From Sphingomonas sp. (lineage in GTDB: Bacteria > Pseudomonadota > Alphaproteobacteria > Sphingomonadales > Sphingomonadaceae): a stretch of 64,000 nt of DNA. The translations under genes were made by a program, and so were the position numbers. Below are positions 36,431 to 47,293 of the stretch, one piece after another. Where the stretch lies: the NCBI GenBank assembly GCA_017304655.1, contig JAFKLY010000003.1, positions 62,001 through 126,000 on the forward strand, written 5' to 3'. Positions within the stretch are counted from its first letter, which is position 1, and the number at the start of each line of letters is the position of its first letter. The notes under the pieces are model-generated. The model ran no database searches, was not told where the DNA came from, and worked only from the letters and a program-made list of their open reading frames with translations.

Positions 36431-36530
36431 CTACAATGCGCAATTTCATGACGCAGCGCTTGCCAGCAGCAGATGCCCTCACTATAGGGCAGCGCCTGCC
36501 TTGCCGGCGCTCTTGAGCGACCGGCCCGGT

Positions 36531-36607
36531 CGGGGAGTAGCTCAGCCTGGTAGAGCACTGTCTTCGGGAGGCAGGGGCCGGAGGTTCGAATCCTCTCTCC
36601 CCGACCA
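36531..36607 (+). tRNA. tRNA-Pro (CGG)
   Basis: Acceptor CGGGGAG pairs with CTCCCCG. The anticodon stem CTGTC/GGCAG holds the loop TTCGGGA with anticodon CGG, reading CCG. The T-loop GGTTCGAATCC is regular, the discriminator is A and CCA is encoded. Confidence 0.97.
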
Positions 36608-36791
36608 TTTTCCTCACCTGACGCCGTCGGCGCAGGTCTTTGTGCAGCGGGTAGTCAAGCCTGACACCGTTGACTGGACAAGGCTCGCATAGCCGGTGGC
36701 GGTGCTTGGGCCGTGACGCCGATAAGCCGATACAAGGCCATACACTCACCCGGCAATGGACTTCCGGCACCTCCAACCCTACATGCGCGAC

Positions 36792-37610
36792 ATGACCCTG
36801 CCCTTCGCCAAGATGCACGGCCTCGGCAACGACTTCGTCGTGATCGATGTGCGCGCCCAACCCGTCGCGATGACGGAGGGGCTGGCGCGCGCCATTGCCG
36901 ACCGCAAAACCGGAATCGGCTGCGACCAGCTCATCCTCATCGGCGGTTCTGAGCAGGCCGATGTGAGTATGCGCATTTTCAATCAGGATGGCAGCGAAGT
37001 GGAAGCCTGCGGCAATGCGACCCGCTGCGTTCCACTGTTCGTCGGCCGCGACGTCAGCATCGAGACGCGCGCCGGCGTCCTGCAGGCCGGGCGCAGTGGC
37101 GCGCTCGTCAGCGTCGACATGGGTGAGCCGCGCTTCGGCTGGGACGAGATTCCGCTGGCTTATGCCATGGATACGCTCGCCATGCCGGCCAGCTGGGACG
37201 ATCTCCCCTCCCCAACGGCTGTCAATATCGGCAATCCGCATGTCGTGTTCTTCCTCAACTCGATTGAGGCAACGGACATGGCTCGGCTCGGACCGATCAT
37301 CGAGCATGACCCGCTGTTCCCGGCGCGCGTGAACGTCAACTTCGCGCAGATTCTGGCGCCCGACCATGTCCGCCTGACGGTGTGGGAGCGCGGCGTGGGC
37401 TTCACCCGCGCCTGCGGCACCGGCGCCTGCGCCACGGCCGTCAGCGCGATCCGCCGCAAGCTGGTGCACGGCCCCGTGCGCGTCAGCCTGGATGGCGGCG
37501 ACCTGCTGATCGACTGGACGCCGGGCGGGCGCATAACCATGACCGGCCCCGCCGCCCATGTGTTCGATGGCACCCTCGATCTCGACGCCCTGACAGCCGG
37601 AGCGGCATGA
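36792..37610 (+). CDS. dapF: Diaminopimelate epimerase
   Basis: Interconverts LL- and meso-diaminopimelate for lysine and peptidoglycan synthesis. The two catalytic Cys are present: C73 in EACGNATR and C208 in RACGTGACA, with FAKMHGLGNDFVVID at the start and VNIGNPHVVFF in the middle. I chose the ATG at 36792 (MTLPFAKMHG), giving 272 residues, because that is the usual N-terminus. ATGs at 36783 and 36756 are possible, and none has a strong ribosome site. It overlaps mtaB by 4 bases and heads the dapF-mtaB-ftsY-yciB group. Confidence 0.94.
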   Translation: MTLPFAKMHGLGNDFVVIDVRAQPVAMTEGLARAIADRKTGIGCDQLILIGGSEQADVSMRIFNQDGSEVEACGNATRCVPLFVGRDVSIETRAGVLQAGRSGALVSVDMGEPRFGWDEIPLAYAMDTLAMPASWDDLPSPTAVNIGNPHVVFFLNSIEATDMARLGPIIEHDPLFPARVNVNFAQILAPDHVRLTVWERGVGFTRACGTGACATAVSAIRRKLVHGPVRVSLDGGDLLIDWTPGGRITMTGPAAHVFDGTLDLDALTAGAA

Positions 37611-38869
37611 GCGGGCCGGAGATCATCACTCTCGGCTGTCGCCTCAACATTGCCGAAAGCGAAGCCATTCGCCAGCAAATGGGAAACGCCCCGGACCTGG
37701 TGGTAGTGAACAGTTGCGCCGTCACGGGCGAAGCCGTCCGCCAGACCCGGCAGGCCATCCGCCGTGCCCATCGTGCCCGGCCCGATGCCCGCATCGTGGT
37801 GACGGGATGCGCCGCCCAGACCGATCCCGCCATGTTCGCGGCGATGCCGGAAGTCGCGCTCGTGGCGGGCAATCTCGAAAAGCAGGATCTGCGCTCATAT
37901 CTGCGCGCGGACGAAGCGGACACTGCGCCGCCCGTCCGTGTCGCAGACATCATGACCGTGGCGCGTCAGACGCCGCAATTGCTCTCCGCCTTTGCCGAGC
38001 GGGTGCGCGCCTTCATCGTCGTGCAGAATGGCTGTGACCATCGTTGCACCTTCTGCATCATTCCCTATGGCCGCGGGCTGAGCCGCTCCGTGCCGGTGGA
38101 CGATGTGGTCATGCAAGTCGTGCGACTCGTCGAAGACGGCGTGCAGGAGGTGGTGCTGACCGGCGTTGACGTCACCAGCTACGGGCCGGATTTGCCGGAT
38201 CAATCTACTCTCGGCCATCTGGTCGAAGCGATCCTGACCCGTGTGCCCTCCCTGTCTCGCCTGCGCCTCTCTTCGCTCGACGGGATCGAGATCGACGATC
38301 GGCTGTTTGATCTGATCACGAGCGACGCGCGGCTGATGCCGCATGTCCATCTTTCGCTTCAGGCAGGCGACGATCTGATTCTCAAACGCATGAAGCGGCG
38401 GCACAGCCGCTCGCAGGCGATTGCCCTTGCTGGCAAGCTGCATGATCGACGGCCGGACATCGCCATCGGGGCGGATATCATCGCCGGCTTTCCGACCGAG
38501 GACGAGGCCATGTTTGCCAACAGTCTGGCCCTGATCGAGGATTGCGGCATCGTCCATGGGCACGTGTTCCCCTATTCGCCACGCGAGGGCACGCCGGCCG
38601 CGCGGATGCCCCAGGTCGACCGTGCCACGATTCGCGATCGCGCCGCGCGTCTGCGGGAAGCGTGCGCGAGGGAACGCCAGCGCTGGCTCAAGTCGCTCGT
38701 CGGCACGCAACAACATGTGCTCGTCGAGACCAGCGGCCTTGCCGGACATGGCGAGAGCTTCGCTCCGATCCGCTTCACCAGCTCTCAGCCGGTCGGCCGG
38801 ATCGTGACGACGCGCATCTCGGGGCTTGAGGACGGCGCGCTCATCGCGCATGGACCGGATCATGTCTGA
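37607..38869 (+). CDS. mtaB: tRNA t(6)A37 methylthiotransferase
   Basis: A radical-SAM enzyme that converts t6A37 of ANN-decoding tRNAs to ms2t6A. 420 residues: N-terminal UPF0004 domain with C11, C37 and C68 for the auxiliary cluster, then the radical-SAM motif CDHRCTFC (143-150), HVHLSLQAGDDLILKRMKRRH, and a C-terminal TRAM-like end. The ATG at 37607 overlaps the dapF stop by 4 bases; a longer upstream frame overlapping dapF is not real. The MtaB rather than MiaB assignment rests on the IIPYGRG sequence and length and is fairly secure. Confidence 0.93.
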   Translation: MSGPEIITLGCRLNIAESEAIRQQMGNAPDLVVVNSCAVTGEAVRQTRQAIRRAHRARPDARIVVTGCAAQTDPAMFAAMPEVALVAGNLEKQDLRSYLRADEADTAPPVRVADIMTVARQTPQLLSAFAERVRAFIVVQNGCDHRCTFCIIPYGRGLSRSVPVDDVVMQVVRLVEDGVQEVVLTGVDVTSYGPDLPDQSTLGHLVEAILTRVPSLSRLRLSSLDGIEIDDRLFDLITSDARLMPHVHLSLQAGDDLILKRMKRRHSRSQAIALAGKLHDRRPDIAIGADIIAGFPTEDEAMFANSLALIEDCGIVHGHVFPYSPREGTPAARMPQVDRATIRDRAARLREACARERQRWLKSLVGTQQHVLVETSGLAGHGESFAPIRFTSSQPVGRIVTTRISGLEDGALIAHGPDHV

Positions 38870-39794
38870 TCTTAACTGGCGCGAACGACTTTTCGGCGGC
38901 TTCAAGCGCACCTCCGACCGGCTTGGCGAGAGCATCGCCGGCGTCTTCACCAAGGCTGCCCTCGACGAGGATACGCTCGACGAGCTGGAAGAGGCGCTGA
39001 TCACGACCGATCTCGGCCCGGCCATGGCGGCGCGCATCCGCAACCGGCTGGCTGAGGGACGCTTCTCCAAGGAACTGACCGAGGAGTATCTGCGCGAAAT
39101 TCTGGCTGAGGAAATCGAGAAAGTGCTGGTGCCGGTGGCAAAGCCGCTGGAGATCGCGGCCTTCCCGCGCCCGCAGGTCATTCTGGTCATCGGCGTCAAT
39201 GGCTCGGGCAAGACCACGACGATCGCCAAGCTCGCCCATCTGTTCCAGGAACAGGATTATGGCGTGATGCTCGCGGCGGGCGACACCTTCCGCGCCGCCG
39301 CCATTGGCCAGCTTAAGGTCTGGGCGGACCGGCTCGGCGTGCCGATCGTCTCCGGCCCGGAAGGCGGCGACGCCGCAGGCGTGGTGTTCGACGCGGTCAA
39401 GCAGGCGACGGGCACGGGCATCGACGTGCTGATCGTCGATACGGCCGGCCGTTTGCAGAACAAGACCGAGCTGATGGACGAGCTGGCCAAGATCCGCCGC
39501 GTGCTGGGCCGTCTCAATCCCGAGGCACCGCATGATGTGGTGCTGGTGCTTGATGCCACCACCGGTCAGAACGCCCTCTCGCAAATCGAGATTTTCCGCG
39601 ATGTCGCAAATGTCACTGGTCTCGTCATGACAAAGCTTGACGGGACGGCGCGCGGCGGCGTCCTTGTCGCAGCGGCGGAGAAATTCGGCCTGCCCATTCA
39701 CGCCATCGGCGTGGGCGAGAAGATCGACGATCTGCGCCCGTTCGATCCGGCTGAACTGGCCCGCGCCATTGCAGGAGCCGCTTATGCACGCTGA
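38862..39794 (+). CDS. ftsY: Signal recognition particle receptor FtsY
   Basis: The SRP GTPase receptor that brings ribosomes making membrane proteins to the inner membrane. 310 residues from the ATG at 38862, overlapping the mtaB end by 8 bases. N-terminal N-domain helices precede the GTPase motifs GVNGSGKTTT (111-120), AAGDTFRAAAIGQL, DTAGRLQNKTELMDEL, TKLDGTARGG and GVGEKIDDLRPFDP. The long acidic A-domain of E. coli FtsY is missing, as in most alphaproteobacteria; a short basic helix takes its place. Next to it, a YciB/IspZ-like gene overlaps its end by 11 bases. Confidence 0.96.
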   Translation: MSDLNWRERLFGGFKRTSDRLGESIAGVFTKAALDEDTLDELEEALITTDLGPAMAARIRNRLAEGRFSKELTEEYLREILAEEIEKVLVPVAKPLEIAAFPRPQVILVIGVNGSGKTTTIAKLAHLFQEQDYGVMLAAGDTFRAAAIGQLKVWADRLGVPIVSGPEGGDAAGVVFDAVKQATGTGIDVLIVDTAGRLQNKTELMDELAKIRRVLGRLNPEAPHDVVLVLDATTGQNALSQIEIFRDVANVTGLVMTKLDGTARGGVLVAAAEKFGLPIHAIGVGEKIDDLRPFDPAELARAIAGAAYAR

Positions 39795-40461
39795 CGAGAC
39801 CGGCACCGGCAAGGCGGAACCGCATATCGACGCGACGATCGATTCGGCGCCTGTCGCGCCAGGCCCCAAGGGCGAAAGCTGGCTGCCCATGGCGCTGGAC
39901 TTCGGCCCGCTCCTCGTCTTCTTCCTCGGCTATCGGCTCGCGCGCTGGCATTTTGGCGCCGCCAACCCGATCACGGCAACGCTCGTCTCGACCGCAGCCT
40001 TCATGCTCGCCATCGCCATCGCTGTGCTGGTGAGCAAGATCAAGCTGGGCAAGGTCTCGCCAATGCTCTGGCTCTCGGCGATCCTGGTCATCTTCTTCGG
40101 CGCGTTGACGCTCTATTTCCGCAATCCCAGCTTCATCCAGATCAAGCCGACGATCATCTACGCCTTCTTCGCGGCGATGCTACTTGGCGGATGGATGCGC
40201 GGAAAGCCGCTGCTGCGCTATCTGCTGCAATCGGCTTACGATGGGCTGAGCGAGATCGGCTGGCTGAAGCTCTCGCGTAACTGGGGCCTGTTCTTCGCCG
40301 TGCTGGCGGTGGCGAACGAGGCGATGCGGCTGACCCTCTCCTTCGACACCTGGCTGGCGGTCAAGGTCTGGGGCGTTACCGCCGCATCCATGGGCTTTGC
40401 CATGGCCAACCTGCCGATGCTGATGAAGCATGGCCTCAACCTTGGCGAGAAATCCGCCTAG
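39784..40461 (+). CDS. Inner membrane-spanning protein YciB / septation protein A (IspZ) family
   Basis: 225 residues from the ATG at 39784 with an N-terminal soluble segment of about 45 residues and five or so hydrophobic helices. Family motifs include LDFGPLLVFFLGYRLA, TLYFRNPSFIQIKPTIIYA, and the C-terminal NWGLFFAVLAVANEAMRLTLS (in part). YciB-type proteins affect envelope synthesis and septation. It overlaps ftsY by 11 bases, and its TAG stop overlaps the convergent monooxygenase-like gene's stop in the shared CTAG. Confidence 0.9.
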   Translation: MHADETGTGKAEPHIDATIDSAPVAPGPKGESWLPMALDFGPLLVFFLGYRLARWHFGAANPITATLVSTAAFMLAIAIAVLVSKIKLGKVSPMLWLSAILVIFFGALTLYFRNPSFIQIKPTIIYAFFAAMLLGGWMRGKPLLRYLLQSAYDGLSEIGWLKLSRNWGLFFAVLAVANEAMRLTLSFDTWLAVKVWGVTAASMGFAMANLPMLMKHGLNLGEKSA

Positions 40462-40799
40462 GCGCCTTTCACCCAGTCATAAGCGCGAGTGACCTGCGCG
40501 ACGATCAACCGATAATGGCTGTACCAGCGCTCACGCCCAATGTCCCGCACACCGGCATGGTCAGCTTCGGCTTTCCAGGCGAGTGCGCTGGCTTCATCCG
40601 CCCAGTAGCTGACCGTGATGCCGAGCCCGTCCGGCCCTCGCGTCCCGTCGATCCCGAGATAGCCCGGCTGGCGCGCGGCGAGCGCATCCATGGCGGCGGC
40701 CGCGGCGGCATAGCCCGGCTCATCGTCCGCCGTGCGCTGCGCAACGAAAATCACGGCAATGGCGCCGGCGGGCGGCAGGGGGAAAGCAGCGTCACTCAT
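40458..40799 (-). CDS. Antibiotic biosynthesis monooxygenase-like protein
   Basis: 113 residues from the ATG at 40799 (an adjacent ATG at 40802 has nearly the same ribosome site). The single domain is of the dimeric alpha-beta barrel type: IAVIFVAQRTADDEPGYAAA, then GYLGIDGTRGPDGLGITVSYWADEASALAWKAEADH (in part), and a C-terminal YSHYRLIVAQV. Such proteins act on small molecules, quinones or haem, or have unknown substrates. It is alone on the minus strand between the yciB-like gene and the methyltransferase gene. Confidence 0.85.
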   Translation of the reverse strand: MSDAAFPLPPAGAIAVIFVAQRTADDEPGYAAAAAAMDALAARQPGYLGIDGTRGPDGLGITVSYWADEASALAWKAEADHAGVRDIGRERWYSHYRLIVAQVTRAYDWVKGA

Positions 40800-40879
40800 C
40801 ATCGACTCCCGGTTGCGAGAAACGGCCTTGCCAGCGGCCTGCGATTTTGTCACGGCGTCTGCATGGGAGCGCATTGCAG

Positions 40880-41485
40880 ATGAACACTGCCGTCAAGGCG
40901 CCGTCCCCCAGCCTGTTTTTCCTCCAGCAGTTTTTCCGCGATCCGCGCATGGTGGGCTCGGTGATCCCGACCTCGCGCTTTGCGATTCGTGGCCTGCTTG
41001 ATCCCATCGACTGGACCGGGGTGCGCTGCGTGGTGGAATATGGCCCGGGCACCGGCGTCTTCACCCGCGATCTGTTGCGCCGCCTGGGGCCGGACGCCCG
41101 GCTCGTCGCGATCGACACCAACGCGCTGTTCGTCGACTATCTGCGCGACTCCATTGCCGATCCGCGGCTGAACTGCGCCACCGGCTCCGCCGCCGACGTG
41201 GAGGATATCCTCGCCGGCCTCGGTCTGCGCTCGGCCGATTTCGTAATCTCCGGCCTTCCCTTCTCCACGCTGCCGCCCGGCATCGCCAATGCAATCATGG
41301 ATGCGACCGCACGTGCGATCACGCCCGGCGGCGCATTCCTCATCTATCAATATTCGCGCTTCGTGCTGCCAATGCTTCAGCCCCGATTCGACCGGATCGA
41401 TCAGGGTCTGATCTGGCGCTGCGTGCCGCCGGCCCGACTTTTCTGGGCGTGGAAAAACGCCGACGCGCTCAGCGACGACGCCTGA
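40880..41485 (+). CDS. Class I SAM-dependent methyltransferase, PmtA-like
   Basis: 201 residues from the ATG at 40880; a longer frame back to a TTG at 40847 lacks a better ribosome site. SAM-binding motif I is VVEYGPGTGVFTRDLL, with an acidic loop in VAIDTNALF. The start FFLQQFFRDPRMVGSVIPTSRF and the later DFVISGLPFSTLPPG are typical of bacterial phospholipid N-methyltransferase (PmtA) and related ribosomal adenine-dimethylase-like proteins. Converting phosphatidylethanolamine to phosphatidylcholine is likely but not proved. It converges on the cardiolipin-synthase-like gene with a 17-base overlap. Confidence 0.85.
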   Translation: MNTAVKAPSPSLFFLQQFFRDPRMVGSVIPTSRFAIRGLLDPIDWTGVRCVVEYGPGTGVFTRDLLRRLGPDARLVAIDTNALFVDYLRDSIADPRLNCATGSAADVEDILAGLGLRSADFVISGLPFSTLPPGIANAIMDATARAITPGGAFLIYQYSRFVLPMLQPRFDRIDQGLIWRCVPPARLFWAWKNADALSDDA

Positions 41486-42650
41486 AATTCAGCCGCCGCG
41501 TGACGGTATAGTCGAGCACACCGACCAGCAGATATTGCAGCCACCAGCGCACCCGCGCGACCGGCCCGGCCATCCAGTCATACAGGCGCCCGTCGATGCG
41601 ACGGCTGTCCGCTTCCAGCGTGTCGATCAGCGCGCGCGCCTCCGACGCAAAACCGGCATCCTCGATCCGAAGCATCAGCTCCAGATTGAGGAACAGGCTG
41701 CGCATGTCGAAATTGGCAGAACCGACATAGGTCACATCGTCGATAACGATCAGCTTCATGTGGAGCTTCTGCGGGCGATATTCGAAGATCTGCACGCCAG
41801 CGCGCAGCAAGCGCCGATAGAGGTGCCGCGCCGCACCGATCGTCGCCGTATTGTCGGACTTGCTGGGCGTGATCAGGCTGGCGCCTTCTCTTCGTGCGAT
41901 CCTGTTGATCCGGCGGATCATGCCAGGGCTCGGCGAAAAATAGGCGGCGACCAGATCGAGGCGGCCGCCGGTTTCGAGGTCTGACTTCACCTTGCGTGCC
42001 CAATTGTTGAGCTGGCGCGTCGGCCCGCCGACCAGCCAGACACCGGGCCCCTCGCCGGGCTGCCAGGCCCGGACGAGCTGGCGCAAGCGGCGGAAGTGTT
42101 GCTTCGTGTCGATCGTCCAGTGCGCCAGTGCATCGAACCATCGCTCCAGTGAAACTGCCCATGGCCCCTTCACCATCAGGCCCAGGTCACACCAGGCCAA
42201 TGGCTCGCTCGCCGCACCAAAATAGGAACGATCGCAATTAAAGCCGCCAATGAGCGCGCTCTTGCCATCGGCAATCACCATTTTCTGGTGATTGCGAATG
42301 AGATAACGCGTCGATCGATGGGCGCCAAACCACCCGAACCGTGCGCCCGCCTCGATGAGAGGATCAAAGAAACTCTGCGGCGTGTTGGCCGATCCGAAGG
42401 CATCGACCAGCAGCGTGACCGCGACATCCCGGTTGCAGGCATCGATCAGCGCCTCGAGCACCCGATCTCCGCACACGTCGTGCGTGAAGATATAATAGCA
42501 GATATCGAGCCGCTCGCGGGCTGACTCGATCAGCGCGATCAATGCCTCAAGCCGTTCCTCGCCGCCGGGCAACAGCGCAAGCTCATTGCCGTCCACATTA
42601 TGGCGCGGCAGCGCTGGCGGCTCGTTGGACTGAGTGGCACTGCTCTCCAT
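41469..42650 (-). CDS. Phospholipase D-like / cardiolipin synthase family protein
   Basis: 393 residues from the ATG at 42650, which has an AAAGGGGTG ribosome site. Two HKD active-site motifs are complete: NHQKMVIADGKSALIGGFN and LHMKLIVIDDVTYVGSANFD. The N-terminal membrane helices of classic cardiolipin synthase are missing, so it resembles ClsB or PLD-type transferases acting at the membrane. The C-terminus is basic. It lies opposite a likely phospholipid methyltransferase, so this small block may serve membrane lipid remodelling. Confidence 0.9.
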   Translation of the reverse strand: MESSATQSNEPPALPRHNVDGNELALLPGGEERLEALIALIESARERLDICYYIFTHDVCGDRVLEALIDACNRDVAVTLLVDAFGSANTPQSFFDPLIEAGARFGWFGAHRSTRYLIRNHQKMVIADGKSALIGGFNCDRSYFGAASEPLAWCDLGLMVKGPWAVSLERWFDALAHWTIDTKQHFRRLRQLVRAWQPGEGPGVWLVGGPTRQLNNWARKVKSDLETGGRLDLVAAYFSPSPGMIRRINRIARREGASLITPSKSDNTATIGAARHLYRRLLRAGVQIFEYRPQKLHMKLIVIDDVTYVGSANFDMRSLFLNLELMLRIEDAGFASEARALIDTLEADSRRIDGRLYDWMAGPVARVRWWLQYLLVGVLDYTVTRRLNFRRRR

Positions 42651-42832
42651 CACCCCTTTCATGCGGCATCGCTTGGCACTTGCCAATCATCCTTGCCGCG
42701 CAGGGGCAGGATTTCACCCCTGCCTCGCCGATTCATCGCGCACGCCTGCCCCTGCATTTCCTTGACTTCGCGAGGGCCGGCTGTTAGCGGATCGCTCTTT
42801 CCCAGCCATTTTCTGCTGACCAGGAGCCAATC

Positions 42833-43177
42833 ATGGCGCGCGTTACCGTCGAAGATTGCATCGACAAGGTTCCCAACCGTTTCGATCTCGTCCTTCTCGC
42901 TGCCCAGCGGGCACGCGCCATTTCCGGTGGTGCGGAACTGACCGTGGATCGCGATCGCGATAAAAACCCGGTGGTCGCCCTGCGCGAAATCGCCGATGAG
43001 ACCGTCCTGCCGGACGACCTGAAGCATGATCTGGTCGGCTCGATGCAGAAGCTGCAGATCGACGACGACGATACGCCGGATGAAATCGGCTCGATCGCGC
43101 GTTCGGCCGAGGCCCTGCGCCTCACGGCCGCGACGCCGCCGCGCACGCACAGCCTGGGCGCCGATTACGACGGCTAA
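42833..43177 (+). CDS. rpoZ: RNA polymerase omega subunit
   Basis: A 114-residue accessory subunit that helps assembly of RNA polymerase by holding beta-prime. The family signature is [32 protein letters not shown] (in part) with NPVVALREI. The usual alphaproteobacterial C-terminal extension follows. It is transcribed alone from the 180-base region upstream. Its TAA overlaps the stop of the convergent DUF3800 gene, and its terminator lies within that gene. Confidence 0.96.
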   Translation: MARVTVEDCIDKVPNRFDLVLLAAQRARAISGGAELTVDRDRDKNPVVALREIADETVLPDDLKHDLVGSMQKLQIDDDDTPDEIGSIARSAEALRLTAATPPRTHSLGADYDG

Positions 43178-43854
43178 GTCTTGCCCGAATAAGGTCTGAC
43201 ACGACGTCCGGCATTGCCCTGCAATGCCGGATGTTTTTGTCTGGGCTCGGGAAGATGGCGCAACCGGCTCGCGCGGATGAGACCGGACCCCTGGAACGGC
43301 TCGACGATGGTGTGGATGCCGCCAGCACGACGGGACTGAATGGCGATATTATAGAAGCTGTTCGCCACTACGTCGGCAATCTGCACGCCAGGTGTGCGCC
43401 TGCTATCGGCCATGCGCGCCGTGCCGCAACTCGCCAGTAGCCGGGCGATATCCTGCCGCACGCCCTCCAGCACCATGGCGTCATAGCGCCCCGCATCGAT
43501 GATGACCTGCGCACAATCGCCGGCATCCGGCAGCCAATCATCGACAAGCTGGGTCAGCAGGGCGACGTAGACGTCGAAATCCTCCGGCCTGGGCCCGGGC
43601 TGCTGATCCTCGATGCGCACGGTGCACACCCGCGCCTTTCCGCCAAAACGTTCGAACAGTTCAAAAAAGAACGCCCGCTCGATCAGCGCGATGCGGCTGC
43701 CCTTCAGCTCGCCATGCAACCCGGTCACGGCGCGGAAGCGCTCCAGCAACGCCGCAGCCCCCGCCTCCTCTATCTCAACGCCGGCCATGATCATGGCACC
43801 TGCGGAAAGGCTCCCGCTTTCATCGACATAGATTGGCAAAAGCGCGGCCCTCAT
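43174..43854 (-). CDS. DUF3800 domain protein
   Basis: 226 residues with the DUF3800 pattern: [21 protein letters not shown] at the start with D and E that could bind metal, an Asp in [11 protein letters not shown], and [20 protein letters not shown] near the C-terminus (Q-x-A-D). The fold is thought to resemble RNase H-like nucleases, but no activity is established; it often appears in accessory loci. The C-terminal 15 or so residues are encoded across the rpoZ terminator hairpin. It starts 7 bases after the secreted-protein gene and probably shares its transcript. Confidence 0.87.
   Translation of the reverse strand: MRAALLPIYVDESGSLSAGAMIMAGVEIEEAGAAALLERFRAVTGLHGELKGSRIALIERAFFFELFERFGGKARVCTVRIEDQQPGPRPEDFDVYVALLTQLVDDWLPDAGDCAQVIIDAGRYDAMVLEGVRQDIARLLASCGTARMADSRRTPGVQIADVVANSFYNIAIQSRRAGGIHTIVEPFQGSGLIRASRLRHLPEPRQKHPALQGNAGRRVRPYSGKT
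43208..43238 (+). terminator. Intrinsic terminator of rpoZ
   Basis: A perfect 10-bp stem, CCGGCATTGC/GCAATGCCGG, with a CCT loop, is followed by ATGTTTTT. It lies inside the convergent DUF3800 coding region. Confidence 0.92.
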
Positions 43855-43861
43855 CCCGTTA

Positions 43862-44260
43862 TCAGGGGCAAGGATAGCGGGATTTCATCAGGTCGTAAAA
43901 CCCGGCCTTGACCGATGTCGTCGCTTGCCGTTCTGCCGGCAGGGCACGAAATCCCTTGAGCAGATCATCGGACGTCAGCCGCGCCTTGCCCTTGGCTGGC
44001 GGGCATCCATAGGATGGATCACGCCTGGCCTGCGCCTTGCTCACATCCTGACGATAGGCTTCCGCGGCCCCCTTCGCCTCATCCATCAGCAACTTGATCT
44101 CGGACTTGGCGAACATCGCCATCATGCCCTTGGCCTTGAGCGCATCCGCCTTTTGAAGGAACTCCGCGACACTCATGGCGGCAGCAGGCCCCGCGCCAAG
44201 CAGAAGCGCCATGCCGATGGCGCCGAAGATCATCTGGCTAACCCTGCGATGAAGCCCCAT
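43862..44260 (-). CDS. Small secreted protein of unknown function
   Basis: 132 residues from the ATG at 44260, chosen because GGGGGA lies 5 bases upstream; an ATG at 44266 is also in frame. A signal peptide is clear (RRVSQMIFGAIGMALLLGAG with cleavage near AAA-M). The mature part is Lys/Ala rich and helical, with two Cys (SYGCPPAKG and SRYPCP), and ends at a Cys-Pro. I do not recognise the family. The start lies directly after the T-run of the ftsH terminator, an odd arrangement that suggests a promoter inside the ftsH end or regulated read-through. Confidence 0.82.
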   Translation of the reverse strand: MGLHRRVSQMIFGAIGMALLLGAGPAAAMSVAEFLQKADALKAKGMMAMFAKSEIKLLMDEAKGAAEAYRQDVSKAQARRDPSYGCPPAKGKARLTSDDLLKGFRALPAERQATTSVKAGFYDLMKSRYPCP

Positions 44261-44266
44261 TTCCAT

Positions 44267-44312
44267 CCCCCAAAAAAGAAAAAGCTCCGGTCCCACATGA
44301 GGACCGGAGCTT
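44267..44312 (-). terminator. Intrinsic terminator of ftsH, abutting the next gene
   Basis: On the minus strand a perfect 12-bp stem, AAGCTCCGGTCC/GGACCGGAGCTT, with a 7-base loop is followed by TTTTTCTTTTTT. It lies between the ftsH stop (44346) and the next gene's start (44260), whose ribosome site begins immediately after the T-run. Confidence 0.93.
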
Positions 44313-44345
44313 GAACATGTGTTGAACGGGGCCAGGCCCGGCCAG

Positions 44346-46289
<1,944 letters not shown>

Positions 46290-46342
46290 CTCTACTCGCT
46301 TTCGCGCTCCAAAATAGGACATCGCGGCTGGAACACAATGGT

Positions 46343-47293
46343 TCAGCGCGATTTTCGCGGCGGCGCTCGCCGCACTGTCCAGTGCTCCCCGCCCGTGATC
46401 ACACAGTCGGCCAGCGTAACCGCCTTAGCAGATAAAAGTTGAACAAGGGCTTGATCGAGCGACGGACCACGCGGTTTTTCCGCTTCGGGGCGTACATGCG
46501 CCAGCATCCGCTCGAGCAGGCGCCGCAGCAATTCCGGCGGAAAGTCGGTCCGCCTGAGAATGGCGCTTCCCTGTTCTAGCTGGAGATAATCCATCGCAAA
46601 CTGATCGACGACCCAGGCCAGTGCGGCGTCGGCCTGCCCCAGCGCTTCCACAGAGCGAGCCAGTCCGGATGGTTCGAAGAGATCGCTGCCCGCGAGCGTC
46701 TGCCGGACCCGCACCCGATCGAACCGCTCGTCCGCGTTGCTGGGATCATCGACGAACGGCACGGTCCGATTGAGGCAATAAGCGCGCAGGGTCACCCGGC
46801 GCTCGCCAAGCAGCGGCCGCAGAAGACGCCCGCGCCGTCCGCGAACGGATGCAAGGCCACCGACGCCGGAGCCACGGTTCAACCGCAGGATCATGGTCTC
46901 AATCTGGTCATCGGCCTGATGGGCCGTCATCAACCAGTCGATCCCGCGCGTAGCCCGCCAGTCCTCCAGCAACCGATAGCGCGCTGCCCGCGCGGAGGCT
47001 TGCAGATTGCCCGTCAACGGCGCCGAAACTGTCAGGATTTCGTGCGGAACACCAGCGCGTTGGCACCAGTCCGCCACCATCTTCGCCTCCCCACGCGACG
47101 CAGGCCGGAGGGCATGATCGACTGTCGCGGCCTCCACCTGCCCCGGCCAGGCTTGGCTCGCCGCCGAAAGAAGCGCCATGCTGTCCGCGCCGCCCGAGAC
47201 GGCAATACCGAACCGCTCATCAGGTGCCACCGACCGCCCGAGCAGGCGGACGACCGCGCCGTTCAGTCGTTCGGCAAGCCCGTCAGGCACCAC
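46343..47293 (-). CDS. tilS: tRNA(Ile)-lysidine synthase
   Basis: Changes the wobble C of tRNA-Ile(CAU) to lysidine. 316 residues with the ATP-binding SGGADS (33-38), [31 protein letters not shown] (in part) and RPLLGERR motifs of the N-type PP-loop family. It is short compared with E. coli TilS (about 430) because the C-terminal domains are small, which is usual in alphaproteobacteria. The start is GTG at 47293 (or the adjacent GTG at 47290), overlapping the end of the ybgF-like gene by about 8-11 bases. Confidence 0.94.
   Translation of the reverse strand: MVPDGLAERLNGAVVRLLGRSVAPDERFGIAVSGGADSMALLSAASQAWPGQVEAATVDHALRPASRGEAKMVADWCQRAGVPHEILTVSAPLTGNLQASARAARYRLLEDWRATRGIDWLMTAHQADDQIETMILRLNRGSGVGGLASVRGRRGRLLRPLLGERRVTLRAYCLNRTVPFVDDPSNADERFDRVRVRQTLAGSDLFEPSGLARSVEALGQADAALAWVVDQFAMDYLQLEQGSAILRRTDFPPELLRRLLERMLAHVRPEAEKPRGPSLDQALVQLLSAKAVTLADCVITGGEHWTVRRAPPRKSR

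Noticed and set aside
36531..36607. Phage or island attachment site at tRNA-Pro
   Set aside because: No integrase gene lies nearby and I found no obvious repeat of the tRNA 3' end in the flanks by eye, so only a weak suspicion remains.
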